DNA of 64,000 bases from Isoperla grammatica (lineage: Eukaryota; Arthropoda; Insecta; Plecoptera; Perlodidae), in assembly GCA_945910005.1 (NCBI GenBank), contig OX246747.1:38280818-38344817 (forward strand), written 5' to 3'. The notes under the pieces were generated by a model, which worked only from the letters and a program-made list of their open reading frames with translations, did no database searches and was not told where the DNA came from. Positions within the stretch are counted from its first letter, which is position 1. The number at the start of each line of letters is the position of its first letter. Below are positions 12,793 through 27,700 of the stretch, one piece after another. Made by a program: the position numbers and the translations under genes.

Positions 12793-15700
12793 TAGAGTGG
12801 CAAAACATAATTTCATGTACTCCCATTAAATAAATAGACAAATACATTTCTGCGGTCACAGGAGACTTAGTGTCGTCCGACAGTATTTACGGTGTTCGTT
12901 GACAACTCACCGGCCCCCACAGTCCGACCTTCCACCGCTGGCTCTTCCCCCGACATGGCGCCAACCGGCACTCCTCGTAGTCCCTCATCCTGTCCTCCGG
13001 TGAGCAGGCGCTGTCGGCCACCATCTTTCCCCCCGGACTCTGACAGCCCACCTGGCGATGTCGGAACCCCACCCCACACGACACGTTGCACTGCAATACC
13101 GACATGCACCGTAGCAGTTATATTGCTCGTAGCTCGCTTCTATAGTCGTCGTACGACATCTTCGGTAATGCTTCCGTCACGGCTGGGTGAGCGGCAGCCA
13201 ACCAGCGGCCGTGGCTAATTCAGATACCTGCTCGGGTTGGCCGAGACCCTAAACACGTCATTGATTGATGACGAAAGCATTACCGAAGTTGTTGTGAGAG
13301 AACTAGATCCAGGCATACGACACGTTGTTCTCTTTAGAGACGTCAACACGGGATTATTCTCGGAACGTCAATAAATTACATGTTCAGAAATTATTAGTTT
13401 CAATATTTGAAAGACTATTTTATGTCCAATGAGCATTGGAATTTTATTTTCTAGCCATCAATATCAACAGGAGATGCCAGGCGACGTATAAAGCACAGGA
13501 GCTCACATGTGTTAAAATGTAAACAAACAACCAATGGTATAGGCAACCCAAGACATCCTTATACACATGCTTTCGTCACAGGCAAGGTAATCGTAGCCAA
13601 TCTCGTAGCCAATCAGCGATCGGTATTTGCGCGCTATTGTCTCGGGCGGTTCGTTGGTTGGCTATGAGTGTGTCGCCTGTGACGAAAGCATACGTAAGGT
13701 AGTCTTGGGTTGCCTATAAGTTATGGTAATATTGGCTAGTTTATGCTGACGGCATGCCGGTTAGGGCTTGTTTATGAAGTGCATGAAGGACCCACCTCTC
13801 CCCAGGGCCCGTTGGTCCAGCCGGGACATCTCTCCTGGTTGCAGTGAACAGACTCCTGGGGCTTCTCGTGGGGGAGACAGCGGGAGTCCTCCACGTCCTG
13901 TCTCTCGTCTGCCTGACAGCGCACCTGCCTCCGCTGTATTCCCCCGCCGCACGAGCGAGAACACTGCATCGCGGGAGAGAACAGACCAACGTGACCACAC
14001 TATAGCTTCAGATTTATATCTTACTACTTTAGAGATTTCGTTACGAGTTTCCCCTACCCCTAGAAGGCGCCCGTTGTTGCCAGGTAACAGGTTCATGCAT
14101 GTTATTTCCCACATGGAAAACAAATCCTTAGCAACACCCGGCACCCCTAGGGGTAGGGCAAATACTGTAATACACGTAGACGTTATCGCTTAATACAGGA
14201 AACTGGGCCCGTTTAACATGCATGGCAACACAAGTTCACGTATAAAGTTGAACACCAAGCCACTAGATAGCCGCTAGATCGCAAGCCAGTCGACAACAAA
14301 ATTTGGCAGCTTTAGATGCAGCGAGTGAACTTCTTCGCGTCGATCATTCACCTAGCTTAACTCCAAGCCGCTAGGCCGGCTGTCTCCAGAAATCGACGGA
14401 AGTTTCCTGTATTAAGCGATAGCGCCTATACAGTATTTGGATAGGGGACGACTGTGAATTCCAAACGTCTCACGTAGACTGCCGAACGTGGTCGAGTACG
14501 TACCTCGCCCCAGGGCCCCGTCCTCCAGACGGCTCGACCGGTCGATCTCTTGTCGTCTATCGAGTTGCTCTCGACCGTGTCGTCCCCGTACGAGAGGATG
14601 TCGTCCGCCCCCCTCACAACGGAGGTCGTCGTGGAGGTCGAGTGCTGGAGGACAAACGGGAGGTCACTACTGTACTGTGTTATAAATATACATGTAAAAT
14701 AAAGCACCAGAAGAACAGGTTGTAAACTTAAAAAAAAAACACTCGCCAAAGTGCATAGATTTTTGAGAGACCCGCTCCCTTCCTCAGACGCGAGGATACC
14801 GAGGAAGGGAACAGAGCTCTCGAAAATGTAGGACGCACTTTGGTGAGTGTTTTTAATTAAGTTTAAAACCTTTTTCATGTGGTGTTTTATTTACATATAA
14901 TCTCTGTCCAAGAGTCATCGCTCATTGTAAACATACTTGTCAGATCCTTAAATGTCATTTTCAGTATGTATGTAGTGTGTGTGGAAAATATTGTTTACAT
15001 GCATACACAAGCATATGCACAACCAAACAAAACACATGCAAAACTACATGACTAGGCCTACAGTAATTACGTTTCACTTTAGGGCGTATCTCAAAGGGCA
15101 ATTTTGATTCTAGGTTGAAACAATAATCATTTATTGTTAGTTCACTGTCTGGTTGACTAGTGTCAGACTCAGAACACAGCTTTGAGATATGCCCCAATCA
15201 TACTTTAGAACCATTATATGCGTATTTGCATATTTCTCGACAATAGCACTTGACTAATGTGCATAGTAAAAATTAAAATATATACAACAAATAGACTATT
15301 CTATCAATAAATAATAAATATACTCTAGGCCTAATGCATCTATCACTTCTTACCTAATAAATATACAATAGATTGAAAACCTTCCTTGTGGAGAAGGCAC
15401 ATTATTGTTTAGAGAGAATTCCTTGGTCGACAGGATGAATTTCAAATTTTAAATCATGTTCCTCACTTAGAAATATGTACATACAGTTTTTTTCTTCATT
15501 CTCCAATCAAACCTATTATGATTTCTTAAATCCTGAGCTACAATAGTCCTATAAGCAATGCCTGAAATATTTACATGTCATCAGGCTTATATACTAAAAT
15601 CTAATACAAGCTGAATTATATATATACTGATGTTTTTAAAATATTCCTAAGTCTATATACAGCATTCTCTCTTAAAATCTATTTAACGGCAATGGGTAGT

Positions 15701-18700
15701 CGTAATATTATACAACTCAAAATTAACAACCGGTATCAAACGCAGAATGTTTATTTCATGTGGGTATAGATAGACTTCCCTTTACCATTAACTTTGTCAT
15801 AACAGTTCAAACCATATCATATGTACAAAACAAAACACTTGCAAACACTGAAATAAATAAAAAATACCATCACAAACACAGCAAACGTCAGCCAAGCAAT
15901 AATAAAATGTACACAACCAAACACAGAAGCTCACCAAAGCATCGGAGAATGCCTATACGTTCGAACTCAATGCGTCAATACCGACGAGACCTGTTTGAAG
16001 GGCAAAAAGATCGCAACACCTCTGGCAATCCAAAGCAATACCTACTACAAACTATATATACACCTTATAGAGACAGCGATGAGACTGCGAGACATCCCTT
16101 CATGCAAGGGGTGTGTTGCGACAATGCCACACCGCAAAGCATAGCCTAACCACCATTATAGGCATCTGCATGTGTACGTTACACACGTCTGGATAGCGTC
16201 ACGTCTTTGCTCACAAAACATTCGCGGTTCTCTTAATTAGTGCGAGAGTGAAAAGGCGATGTAAATTATAAAAACAGATCTTTACAGGTTTGTGTATAAA
16301 AGTATAAAAATCATCAAGATCCAAGATCTGAGAAATGAATGTAAACAGAAATGTTGTTTTGTTTACTTCGAGAATTTCTGAGTCACCTACTTTTAACTAA
16401 CACTGATGTCTCCGTAAAAATATACCAATCCTATGTGAAAATTATCTTCCTTTGAAAATCAGTTTTATAACTATAATTATAGGTATGTGTAATTAAATAA
16501 AATGCAACAAGACTCAAGTTAAAAGACTCCATTCGCCAATAGAAACGCGACCGAAAACAAAAGAGAGCACCGCTATTAGAACACAAGGAAGGCTGCTATT
16601 AGTCTGAACATGCAGGCAGGCACTGTCAGTCCTACTCGCACACAAAGCGGCGACCGCCCCCAAACATCAACATGCCGTGTGTAGAGAGGCTTGCCTGCGG
16701 ATGTCGGTGGCACGGTGGCATGCTGCACGACTTCCTGTACTCCGGCTTTGGCTGGGAGTGGCACAGGCTGGGGCTAACCACTCTGCTGTCTACCTGACAG
16801 TAGTAGGCCAGGTTGCTCTCTCCCTCGCCACACGATACCGAGCACTAGAACATTGGCCGCCATTCTATACTTCGCTCCACTACAGTGCTAAGCTACTTAT
16901 TTCATAAGCCTTCTACATTTCCACTCGTATACACATCTCAAGGACTCACATCTCTTGTCTAAGACGCAGCCACTTTCCTTCTTCTCCATGTCTAACTCAA
17001 TCTAACATATCACCGTTGTACGATCAATGTTGCAAACATAGAACATTCCTCTTCCTACAGTTGAGAAAATATGTTTTATTTAGAAATAAAATATTCTGGC
17101 TTAGAGTAAGAAAAACATAGTAATAATTCTACCAAGCTATAACTAATAATAAGAATATTCAATTAGGTCTAGATGTAGGTAGACAATAATAATACAATAA
17201 TAACAATAACTAAATCTATTATCTAGGCATAGCGACAATGATAACAAAAAACTTGACGACATCCAACTCCACATATGGTTATATAGTGTATACAAATTTT
17301 CGAGAGCGTCCTCTCTCTTCCTCAGACGCGAGGGCACTGCACTGCGTCTGAGGAAGAGAGCGGACGCTCTCGAAAATTGACACACTTTCATAAGTGTTTT
17401 TTTTTTTCTAAGTTTACGAGCATGGTTACTGTTTGTGTTGCGTGTTTAAAATTCTCCCGGTCGAAGAGTCTCGGTTTCATCGACGACAATAAAGCCCAAT
17501 GACTCGGGGAACGTCTTCCTTGGATTCTAAGGAAGACACGTTTAGTGTGGAGAGTGTGCGCTAGAGAAGAGGACGGCCCAACTCACCGGCGTCCACGTGT
17601 GAACCAGCGCCCAGGACGGACACGTCCGCGTTCCGCACGTCTGCTGCGTTATCAGCTCGGCAGAGTCACACAGCCGCTCGTCCACATCGCGCTCAAGGTC
17701 GTCCACGCAGCGTGCTGCGCGGGTCTGGGTTCCCCCGCCACACGACGCCGAGCACTGGGGGCAACAACATAAAAATAACAATGAACAGTGGTAAAACAGA
17801 TATATTTAAAAGTAAAGTAAAACAATTCTTGTTACAGCATAGTTTTTATACCATATCTGAATATCTGGACTATGCATCATAATAGTTCAAATGTATCATT
17901 TGCATATCATTGTTGTAATATGTTTGGTGCATACTGCACCATACATAGCATTTAGTTTTAGAGAACTTGACTACTTTCAAGACTCGTATGTCTTAACATT
18001 GCATTTGAGTGTAAAACGAAAGGCTTTATAAAATAAGAAAAATAAAATAAACACTCGACTTCACTCATTGGTACAGGCATTTGTGTCTTGCCTGCCATTC
18101 CATGTTTATATTGTATTTTGTAATGTTAGACCCCTTGCACAGTTTGTGTTCGAGGGGTATATTACATGTCAATTACATAAAATCGATACAAATTAACAAA
18201 GTGCAGTTTACATTTTCCCATCACCAATACATCACTTTAGGTGCACATTAACTAAATAGAGATACTATACACACAGATAAATACATACACAACTCTATCA
18301 TTGAGTTTATTAGTGTAGGGTTAGAGACCCAGCGGCCATTGGCGGCTATCTACCAATAAATTTCCCGTGGACTCTAGTAGTACGATCTCGTACCGCTAGA
18401 AAGCGCTACACGTACCCACTGATGTCAGCGTTCCTGTGGAAAGAAGGGATACTACGTAGTACGATCACGTGGCTTAGGTCTAGCCTAGGTCTAGGCCCAA
18501 CTCTTTTAGTCTAGGCCATTACTAGGCTACAATAAGCCTAGGCCTACATTAATAGGCCTACATTAGTAACGTAGTACTACAGCCTAGCCTATATAATGTA
18601 TAAAACCTTATATAATGTGTTGTAATAAAGTATTAGCTTACTTATTGTTAACTTCGTGCCCGTTTGACATGTTTATCAGAACAGATGATAATGCTTTAAT

Positions 18701-21700
18701 AACAATATCCACCGCCATCTGGATACTACTACCTAACCGACTTCGCATCTGCGCGTACTACGTAGTATCCCTTTCTTTCCACAGGAACGCTGACATCAGT
18801 GGGTACGTGTAGCGCTTTCTAGCGGTACGAGATCGTACTACTAGAGTCCACGGGAAATTTATTGGTAGATAGCCGCCAATGGCCGCTGGGTCTCTAACCC
18901 TACACTAATAAACTCAATGACTCTATCAATACAGTCAGTACATTTATCTATTGGGCTACAACATATCTAGTGAAGAAGAATAGTTATATGAATGGGTACT
19001 GACCGTCTCCCAGGCCCCGTAGGCCCAGTGAGAGGCCTCGCAGGGCCCCTCGCAAGGCTCCTCGTCCGCAGGTCTCAGGTGGTCCAGATGGGAGCAGGAC
19101 GAGCCGGGCACGGACGAGACTCGCTTGTCCGAGTACGTCTCCTGTACGCACTGTACCGAGCGCTTCCGAGTGCCCGGGCCGCAGTGGGACGAGCACTCGC
19201 TCTGGGCCCACACGCGCCACCTGGGGAGAAGAGTGAACAACCGGACATCAGCGGCATACACATTATATGCAGAGGTGGTGGAAACGAAAATTCAAATCTT
19301 AAAAACAAAAATTTGATTGATTTTGACCATCCAAAAAATCACGTTTTTGGGGCTACAAAAGTGTAAGAGACAACTACTACAGCACAGGTCTGACTTGCTA
19401 CCGAGCATGAATCGTGTAAGAAATGTATAGTACAAGATAGGCAACACCTTATCAAATGGACAACAACTTTGTGAAGGGTGTGGGGAAAGAAGACCAAGGG
19501 ACAAGGATAGAAATAAACAGCAATATTATTATGTTGCATCTGTGAGGTTGTTTTGGGAGAAATATAATGTGTATGTAGCCCATTATCTTGTACAATGAGT
19601 AGCCTAGACCCTACAGACATGTCTCCCCTCCATCTTCCACGGGTGGGGGGAAACCCGTAGCAGATTGCACGAAGGGGTATACAAAGCGAGGGGGGATCAT
19701 AAATGGAAGTTTTAGCGGCAGGTGGTAAGAAGTGATCCGGGTAGGTTTAGATTTGTTGAAAGAACGGTTAGGGAATGGAACGAGTTACCCGAGGAGGTTG
19801 TTGAGTGTGAATCAGTAAGGGAATTTAGAAATAGAATTTAAGGGATATGAAGTGATGAGGGTCGGTGGGTGGGAGGGAGGTTGGGACAGGTTGCCACCGG
19901 ATAGTTATGGCCCATTTGCAGCCTTCAAGTATTTAACATTAACATTAACATTAAGAGCATGCGCAAGCGTGCGTCGTCGAGAGACTCACTTGAGAGTACA
20001 GTAGGTGTTGCACAGCTCAGACTCCACCTCTGGCTTGTCGCGAGCGTTGCAATACTTGTGATCCACGACCGTATTGGATACGTTCTTAACGCATTGGAGT
20101 ACGCGATGTCTCGACCCTGCAACAAGTCAGGACACGCACACGTACAGTTGGTGATGCATTCATTACTCCCCACAGTCAGATGGTACAAAACATAGAGACA
20201 ATCAATTGGATTGATAACCCCTTACTTTAGACTAATTTACATTACAAAAATCTACTAATTGAACTTAAAATATTGTACACTTTATTTTAATTTACACCAA
20301 CAATATTCAATAGTAGACTATTAATATGTGTGTTATACGCCAAGAACAATATCCTCATAAAAAGTCTTAATGCCTATATGAATGTTATTTTTTTTTTATT
20401 TTTATATCTGCTCCCTGTGTCCAACAACCTAGTAGGGGATAGGAAATTAATCCCACCATATTCCATCGCAGCCGGCTGGCCATGAAATGACTACTAGGTT
20501 GTAGGTAGAGTGATGTAATTCAGAAAGGACAATTTTCATGGTAGTTCCATCCACACGGAGTGAGTGAGACGGTACGTCGTCGTTTCGCTCACCTTTGCAG
20601 ACCTTGTCGCACTCGGTCCAGTTCTTGTGCTCAACCCAGTGGTAGTCGTTGCGCATTGACGTGTACTTGTACGATATGTCGGCAGGGTTCACCTTGCCCA
20701 CCGCGAGGACCTGAGAAGAGAGACCGCTACATGTAAGACTGTGGGCTGCACGCTCATGTACATACAATTAGAGAGAGAGAGAGAATTTGTATTTCTGTAT
20801 TCACATGATCTGTGCAATGTATAGATACATCTTGATGTCGCGGACTGGCTAGGGATGCCGTGCATCGAAGAGGGAAACGGGGCTTATTCTGGCATCACAC
20901 AGGCACCCTCACGAGACTCCCATACAACACTAGTGGCTGCCTTGGGATACATTTTTAATTGCATCTTACAGCTAAACCGTGCATCGAAGAGGGAAACGGG
21001 GCTTATTCTGGCATCACACAGCCACCCTCACTAGACTCCCATACAATACCAGTAGCTGCCTTGGGACCAACTTTTAATTGCATTTTACAGCTAGACCGTG
21101 CATCGTAGAGGGAAACGGGGCTTATTCTGGCATCACACAGGCACCCTCACTAGACTCCCATACAATACCAGTAGCTGCCTTGGGACCAACTTTTAATTGC
21201 GTTTTACAGCTAAACCGTGCATCGTAGAGGGAAACGGGGCTTATTCTGGCATCACACAGGCTCCCTCACTAGACTTCCACACAACACTACTGTCTGACTT
21301 GGGATCCATTTTCATTTGCATTTTACAGATAAACCGTGCATCGTAGAGGGAAACGGGGCTTATTCTGACATCACACAGGCACCCTCACTAGACTCCCATG
21401 CAACACTAGTAGCTGCCTTGGGATCCATTTTTAATTGCGTTTTACAGCTAAACCGTGCATCGTAGAGGGAAACGGGGCTTATTCTGGCATCACACAGGCA
21501 CCCTCACTAGACTCCCATGCAACACTAGTAGCTGCCTTGGGATCCATTTTTAATTGCGTTTTACAGCTAAACCGTGCATCGTAGAGGGAAACGGGGCTTA
21601 TTCTGGCATCACACAGACACTCTCACTAGCCTCCCATACAACACAAGTAGCTGCCTTGGGATCCATTTTTAATTGCAATTTACAGCTAAACCGTGCATCG

Positions 21701-24700
21701 TAGAGGGAAACGGGGCTTATTCTGGCATCACACAGGCTCCCTCACTAGACTTCCACACAACACTACTGTCTGTCTTGGGATCCATTTTCATTTGCATTAT
21801 ACAGCTAAACCGTGCATCGTAGAGAGAAACGGGGCTTATTCTGGCATCACACAGGCTCCCTCACTAGACTTCCACACAACACTACTGTCTGTCTTGGGAT
21901 CCATTTTCATTTGCATTTTACAGCTAAACCGTGCATCGTAGAGGGAAACGGGGCTTATTCTGACATCACACAGGCACCCTCACTAGACTCCCATGCAACA
22001 CTAGTAGCTGCCTTGGGATCCATTTTTAATTGCGTTTTACAGCTAAACCGTGCATCGTAGAGGGAAACGGGGCTTATTCTGGCATCACACAGGCACCCTC
22101 ACTAGACTCCCATGCAACACTAGTAGCTGCCTTGGGATCCATTTTTAATTGCGTTTTACAGCTAAACCGTGCATCGTAGAGGGAAACGGGGCTTATTCTG
22201 GCATCACACAGACACTCTCACTAGCCTCCCATACAACACAAGTAGCTGCCTTGGGATCCATTTTTAATTGCAATTTACAGCTAAACCGTGCATCGTAGAG
22301 GGAAACGGGGCTTATTCTGGCATCACACAGACACCCTCACTAGACTCCCATACAACACTAGTAGCTGCCTTGGGATCCATTTTTAATTGCGTTTTACAGC
22401 TAAACCAAGCATCAAAGAGGAAAACGGGGCTTATTCTGGCATCACACAGACACCCTCACTAGACTCCCATAGAACACTAGTAGCTGCCTTGGGATCCATT
22501 TATAATTGCATTTTACAGCTAACCCATGTAGCACACGATTTTGACCATAGCCTGGGCCATGTAAGGCACACACCTGGCTGCCATGCGTCTGGCAAACTGT
22601 GCATGGGCATCATCTGGCCCAGATAAGGCTAGCCATGCAACTTTATATTCATGACTAGCATAAGAGGGCCATATCCCAGCCACACATGGCCAGCCATGAC
22701 TTGGCAAACATCTGGCTAGCCATGCGTGGCCCGGATGCGTCTTACCCTAGTTCAGCGGTATGTGGCACGACAGATGCCAGCCTTGTCCTTTCCACTCATG
22801 GCCAGCCATGACTTGGCAAACGACTGGCTAGCCATGCGTGGCCCGGATGCGTCTTACCCTAGCTCAGCGGTATGTGGCATGACAGATGCCAGCCTTGTCC
22901 TTTCCACTCATGGCCAGCCATGACTTGGCAAACAACCGGCTAGCCATGCGTGGCCCGGATGCGTCTTACCCTAGCTCAGCAGTATGTGGCATGACAGATG
23001 CCAGCCTTGTCCTTTCCACTCATGGCCAGCCATGACTTGGCAAACAACTGGCTAGCCATGCGTGGCCCAGATGAGTCTTACCCTAGCTTAGCGGTATGTG
23101 GCATGACAGATGCCAGCCTTGTCCTTTCCACTCATGGCCAGCCATGACTTGGCAAACGACTGGCTAGCCATGCGAGGCCCGGATGCGTCTCACCCTAGCT
23201 CAGCGGTATGTGGCATGACAGATGCCAGCCTTGTCCTTTCCACTCATGGCCAGCCATGACTTGGCAAACAACCGGCTAGCCATGCGTGGCCCGGATGCGT
23301 CTTACCCTAGCTCAGCAGTATGTGGCATGACAGATGCCAGCCTTGTCCTTTCCACTCATGGCCAGCCATGACTTGGCAAACATCTGGCTAGCCATGCGTG
23401 GCCCAGATGAGTCTTACCCTAGCTCAGCGGTATGTGGCATGACAGATGCCAGCCTTGTTATTTCCACTCATGGCCAGCCATAACTTGGCAAACAACTGGC
23501 TAGCCATACGTGGGCCGGATGCGTCTTACCCTAGCTCAGCGGTATGTGGCACGACGGATACTAGCCATGTCCTTTCCACACACGGCTAGCCATGACTTGG
23601 CAAACAACCTGTTTTCAGTTTTCAGTTTATCTCAATCTTCTTGGTTCAGTTTGATAGCAACTTTCAATTTAATGTTCTTGGATCAAGATTTTCAAGACCA
23701 TCTGATTTTCAAGATTCGAAGAGAAGATAGAAGGCGTATGTGGCTTCTCGGGTTGCTTTTACGTGAATGTTTTGTTCTTCCCAGATTGCAGTTCCGGCTT
23801 TTTTTTCGTTTTCTCTTTTCTATATAATTTTTTTCCTTCCATGTTTCGCCTTCATATTAATCTAATTTGTTTGTATTTTTTTTATGTATATAATGTTTTT
23901 TACTTGATTTGCTTTGTTTAATTTTAATATTTAATTTTTTTTTAAATTTTTTTTTTTATTATTTTTTCCATACATATACATTTTTCACAAGCATGGGCCC
24001 ACTGCTGAGATGTCTCCATGCACATAATGCAAAATTGTGGGTGGATGGAGACATCTGATTATTATGGATTATACTGTGATAGTGTCTAAGTCAGTGGTAC
24101 TCTAACTTTTTTCCTGGAGGGCCACTTTTCCAAAAATCCAAGTAAAGCGTAACTAGGAATTATTTGGGGGGGGGGGGGGGGTTAACAGGGAAAAGTGAGG
24201 CATGGCAAAGCCCCAGCCGCCTGAGGTCTTTTCGCCGAAGGCGCAAAATTTGTTCGACTATTATAGATATTTCGTGCTTTTTCGAGTCAAATCGTAAAAC
24301 TCGAAGCATTACCCATTTTATATTACGTTACGTTGGAGGTAACAAATACCAAGTAAAGTTTAGTTGGTTTGCGATATATCATAATTCATCACGAATACAA
24401 TATTATTATCATATATACAGCAAACAAATAGTCATTTAAAATAGTAAAATATATTAATGAAAACACAAAAGCTCTGGACCGCAAAATTGTTAATGGAGGG
24501 CCGCAGTTTGAGTACCGCTGGTCTTAGTCATAACACACTTATAATAATTAGTCTAAGTACAGGTTAAAACACCACTGAGAACAAGAATTTAACAGTGGTT
24601 GCATTTGATTTATAACTATAACTCCCTTGGTAGGGCAAGAGGTAATATGGTCTATGTATAATTTCGTTTTAGTTTTACTTGTATCAACTAAAATACTAAG

Positions 24701-27700
24701 GGTATGCTATTTTCTTTGATTTGCACAAATATATTTTCTCACGTTATGTAATATAATGTAACATGAAAGAAACGTTATGACAATTTATTTACTCATTTCA
24801 TTTTATTTGTCATAATTTTATATATTGTGCAGTAGTTCGTTTTGTTTTGTTTTTTCTAATACTTTTTATGATTTCATTACTATTAATTGTTCGCGTAGTT
24901 CTGTTTATTGTCCTCCTTTGTAAATCAGTTTTTATAACTGAATAGGATAGACATTAAATAAATAAAGTAATAACTAAATAGGCTAAATAAACTGGCTAGC
25001 CGTACGTGGGCCGGATGCGTCTTACTTACTAACGAATTTCAATGGTCGTGGATATATATTGGGTTGAATTCTTCCGCTGCTCAATCATCTCCGTGGCGCG
25101 TTGGTCAAGGTGGTTACTTTCAGATGCAGCGTTCCAGTTTGGCCGAGTTCAAATCCCGAAATGTACTTGTAGATTTGTATGTCTTCATAATTGCTTCAAA
25201 TTAATGTATGATGTGCTTCTGTTTACAGGCTATGATTTGATATAGTGTAAACTTCTAAGTGAATAGTATCTCCGTAATAATAAATTAATTGTCATATCAT
25301 AGCTTCGATATATTTTTTAATTCCTAGATGGCGTTACATGCGGCCAGCGAGGTTTTCATCCGGCTGGCCATGTCTCTGCCTTGTAAGGCCCAGACGCATG
25401 GCCCATACGTGGGGTCACTGCCAAAAACAAGTCCCTGCCACACTTGGCTGGCCAGATGCGAGACTGACGTTTTCATCCGGCTGGCCATGTCTCTGCCTTG
25501 TAAGGCCCAGACGCATGGCCCATACGTGGGGTCACTGCCAAAAACAAGTCCCTGCCACACTTGGCTGGCCAGATGCGAGACTGACGTTTTCATCTGGCTG
25601 GCCATGTCTCTGCCTTGTAAGGCCCAGACGCATGGCCCATTCGTGGGGTCACTGCCAAAAACATGTCATTGCCACACTTGGCTGGCCATATGTGGCACGT
25701 GCGTTTTCGTCTGGCTGGCCATACGTGGGCCTTGTAATGCCCATGCGGAAGTGTTATGTGGGAAACCATGCATCGTAGAGGGAAACAGGGCTTATTCTGG
25801 CATCACACAGACACCCTCACTAGACTCCCATAGAACACTAGTAGCTGCCTTGGGATCCATTTATAATTGCATTTTACAGCTAAACCATGCATCGTAGAGG
25901 AAAACGGGGCTTATTCTGGCATCACTCAGGCACCCTCACTAGTCTCCCATACAACACTAGTGGCTGCCTTGGGATCAATTTATAATTGCATTTTACAGCT
26001 AAATTGTTCATCGTAGGTAGGCGCGGACTGCCTAGGGATGCGATCGCATCCTGGGCCCGTGGGCATATCCGGGCCCTTTGGCAGTCCGGGCCCCCGGGCT
26101 GCTACCAGAAAGTTCCTATGATGTAAATACTTCTCTGTATATTGCTAAAAAAATCTTAACCCCACTCTATAAGTATTATTTTGAAATTATAATTGAATGT
26201 ATTGTTATATTTGTTGTAATATTTAATGTGATTAATTGAACATAGGGCCTAATAGAAATTATTTTGCTACTGGTAGGGTGGCCTCTGTTAATCGCGCCCT
26301 AAAATTGTATTTAGGCCACAAAATTCAATGCAACCCCAAAAAAATGTTTACTCCTTCGGCGTATTTGCCACCGGCGGCTGGGGCTTTGCCCCAGACCCCA
26401 GCTGCGCCGCGCCACCTCGTGCAGGCCCCCCCGAAACCCAGCTACACGGGCCTTTCTATCCCAGTCCGCCCCTGCACTGTATGTCCAACCAGTGAGCGCA
26501 CCTCTAGTATCAGATCCTTGTTGATTGGCCGTGACGTGTTTAGCCGCTCCACGGAGGCGTCGCTGCCCGAGTACTGGATCTTGGCCCCCCCGTACGGGAT
26601 CATCTTGAGGTAGTTGGTCACCGAGTAGCGACCGTTGAGGATGTAGTCGCCAGTCTCGCTGTCCACCAGCGCTGCAACACGTCAATAGAATAGAACACGT
26701 TCGTAACTATTGTCTACCCACTCAGATACGACACCACTGATTGTGTGCTTCGTTTTACGTATCCTGTGGCAGTATCGTTGCAATAGATTAAAGCCAATGT
26801 CCCCACCCAAAAAAAACAGCCCAAACCAGAAATCGACACTGGTTCTTCTACACTGGAAGAAGGAATAAACCAACACCACCAACGAGCCACACAATAAAGT
26901 ATTCGTGGACCCGCGCAGAGAGTTTAAGCATTTCAGGTCTCATTCTTTCATTAATCATTTAGAATCAGAGGATATGATGACTCATAAGAAGTAAGTTTTG
27001 GACTAAAAAAGTGGCAGCCATAAGATGGAAATTTAAAAAATGTTTACATTTTTTTTATATTTGTTTCAGCTGTCAATACAAAAATTAGAGAAGTGCTTGG
27101 TGTGGAGAAGCTAGAGGACAGAATGGGAAGGACAAGGCTGAGATGGTTTGGACACATGAAACGGATGACGGAAGAGAGGATGCCCAGGAGAAAATATGAA
27201 AAAAAGACCGAAGGAAGAAGAAGACGGAGAAGACCAAGGAAGAGATGGAAGGAAAAGATTGCTGAAGACCTACAGACGAGAGGAGAGAACTGGGAGCAAG
27301 TAGAGGAAGTACGATTGTTGGAAGATAGGAAGAGGTGGAAAAATTCAGTTGTGAAACCCAAGCTGACCCTGCCAGAAGCAGGAAACGGCAATGGATATGA
27401 TGATGAATCAGAGGATATGATGGCTCATATACCATAAGAAGTCAATTTTGGACTAAATTGAGTGACAGCCATAAGATGGAAATTTAACAAAATTATTACA
27501 TTTTTTTTATATTTGTTATCGGTCATTAAAATGCAACCAACTGGAGGAATGTTGAGTGTAGGGTTACGCCAACTCACCCAGGTAGTTCTCATCCTTGTAG
27601 CCCCCCTGGCCCGTCTGTCGGATGTCTATGTTGGAGGAGCCGGCCGGGATGCGGACCACCTCGTTGTAGCCGTAGATGGACCGGTTGTAGTTGCCCTCGA

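Noticed and set aside
15760..16149. 129-codon plus-strand frame in intron 14, considered as a nested gene
   Set aside because: No domain, biased composition, no promoter or poly(A) signal, and no support beyond the open frame.
25324..25897. 189-, 146- and 93-codon frames in the 117-bp satellite
   Set aside because: The 117-bp period is 39 codons; the frames are by-products and exist on both strands.
26236..26613. 125-codon plus-strand frame overlapping exon 9
   Set aside because: It runs from transposon sequence into the complement of exon 9 and has no domain.
27044..27435. Minus-strand frames of 115-116 codons
   Set aside because: They mirror the plus-strand LINE fragment [11 protein letters not shown], which is the real coding memory.
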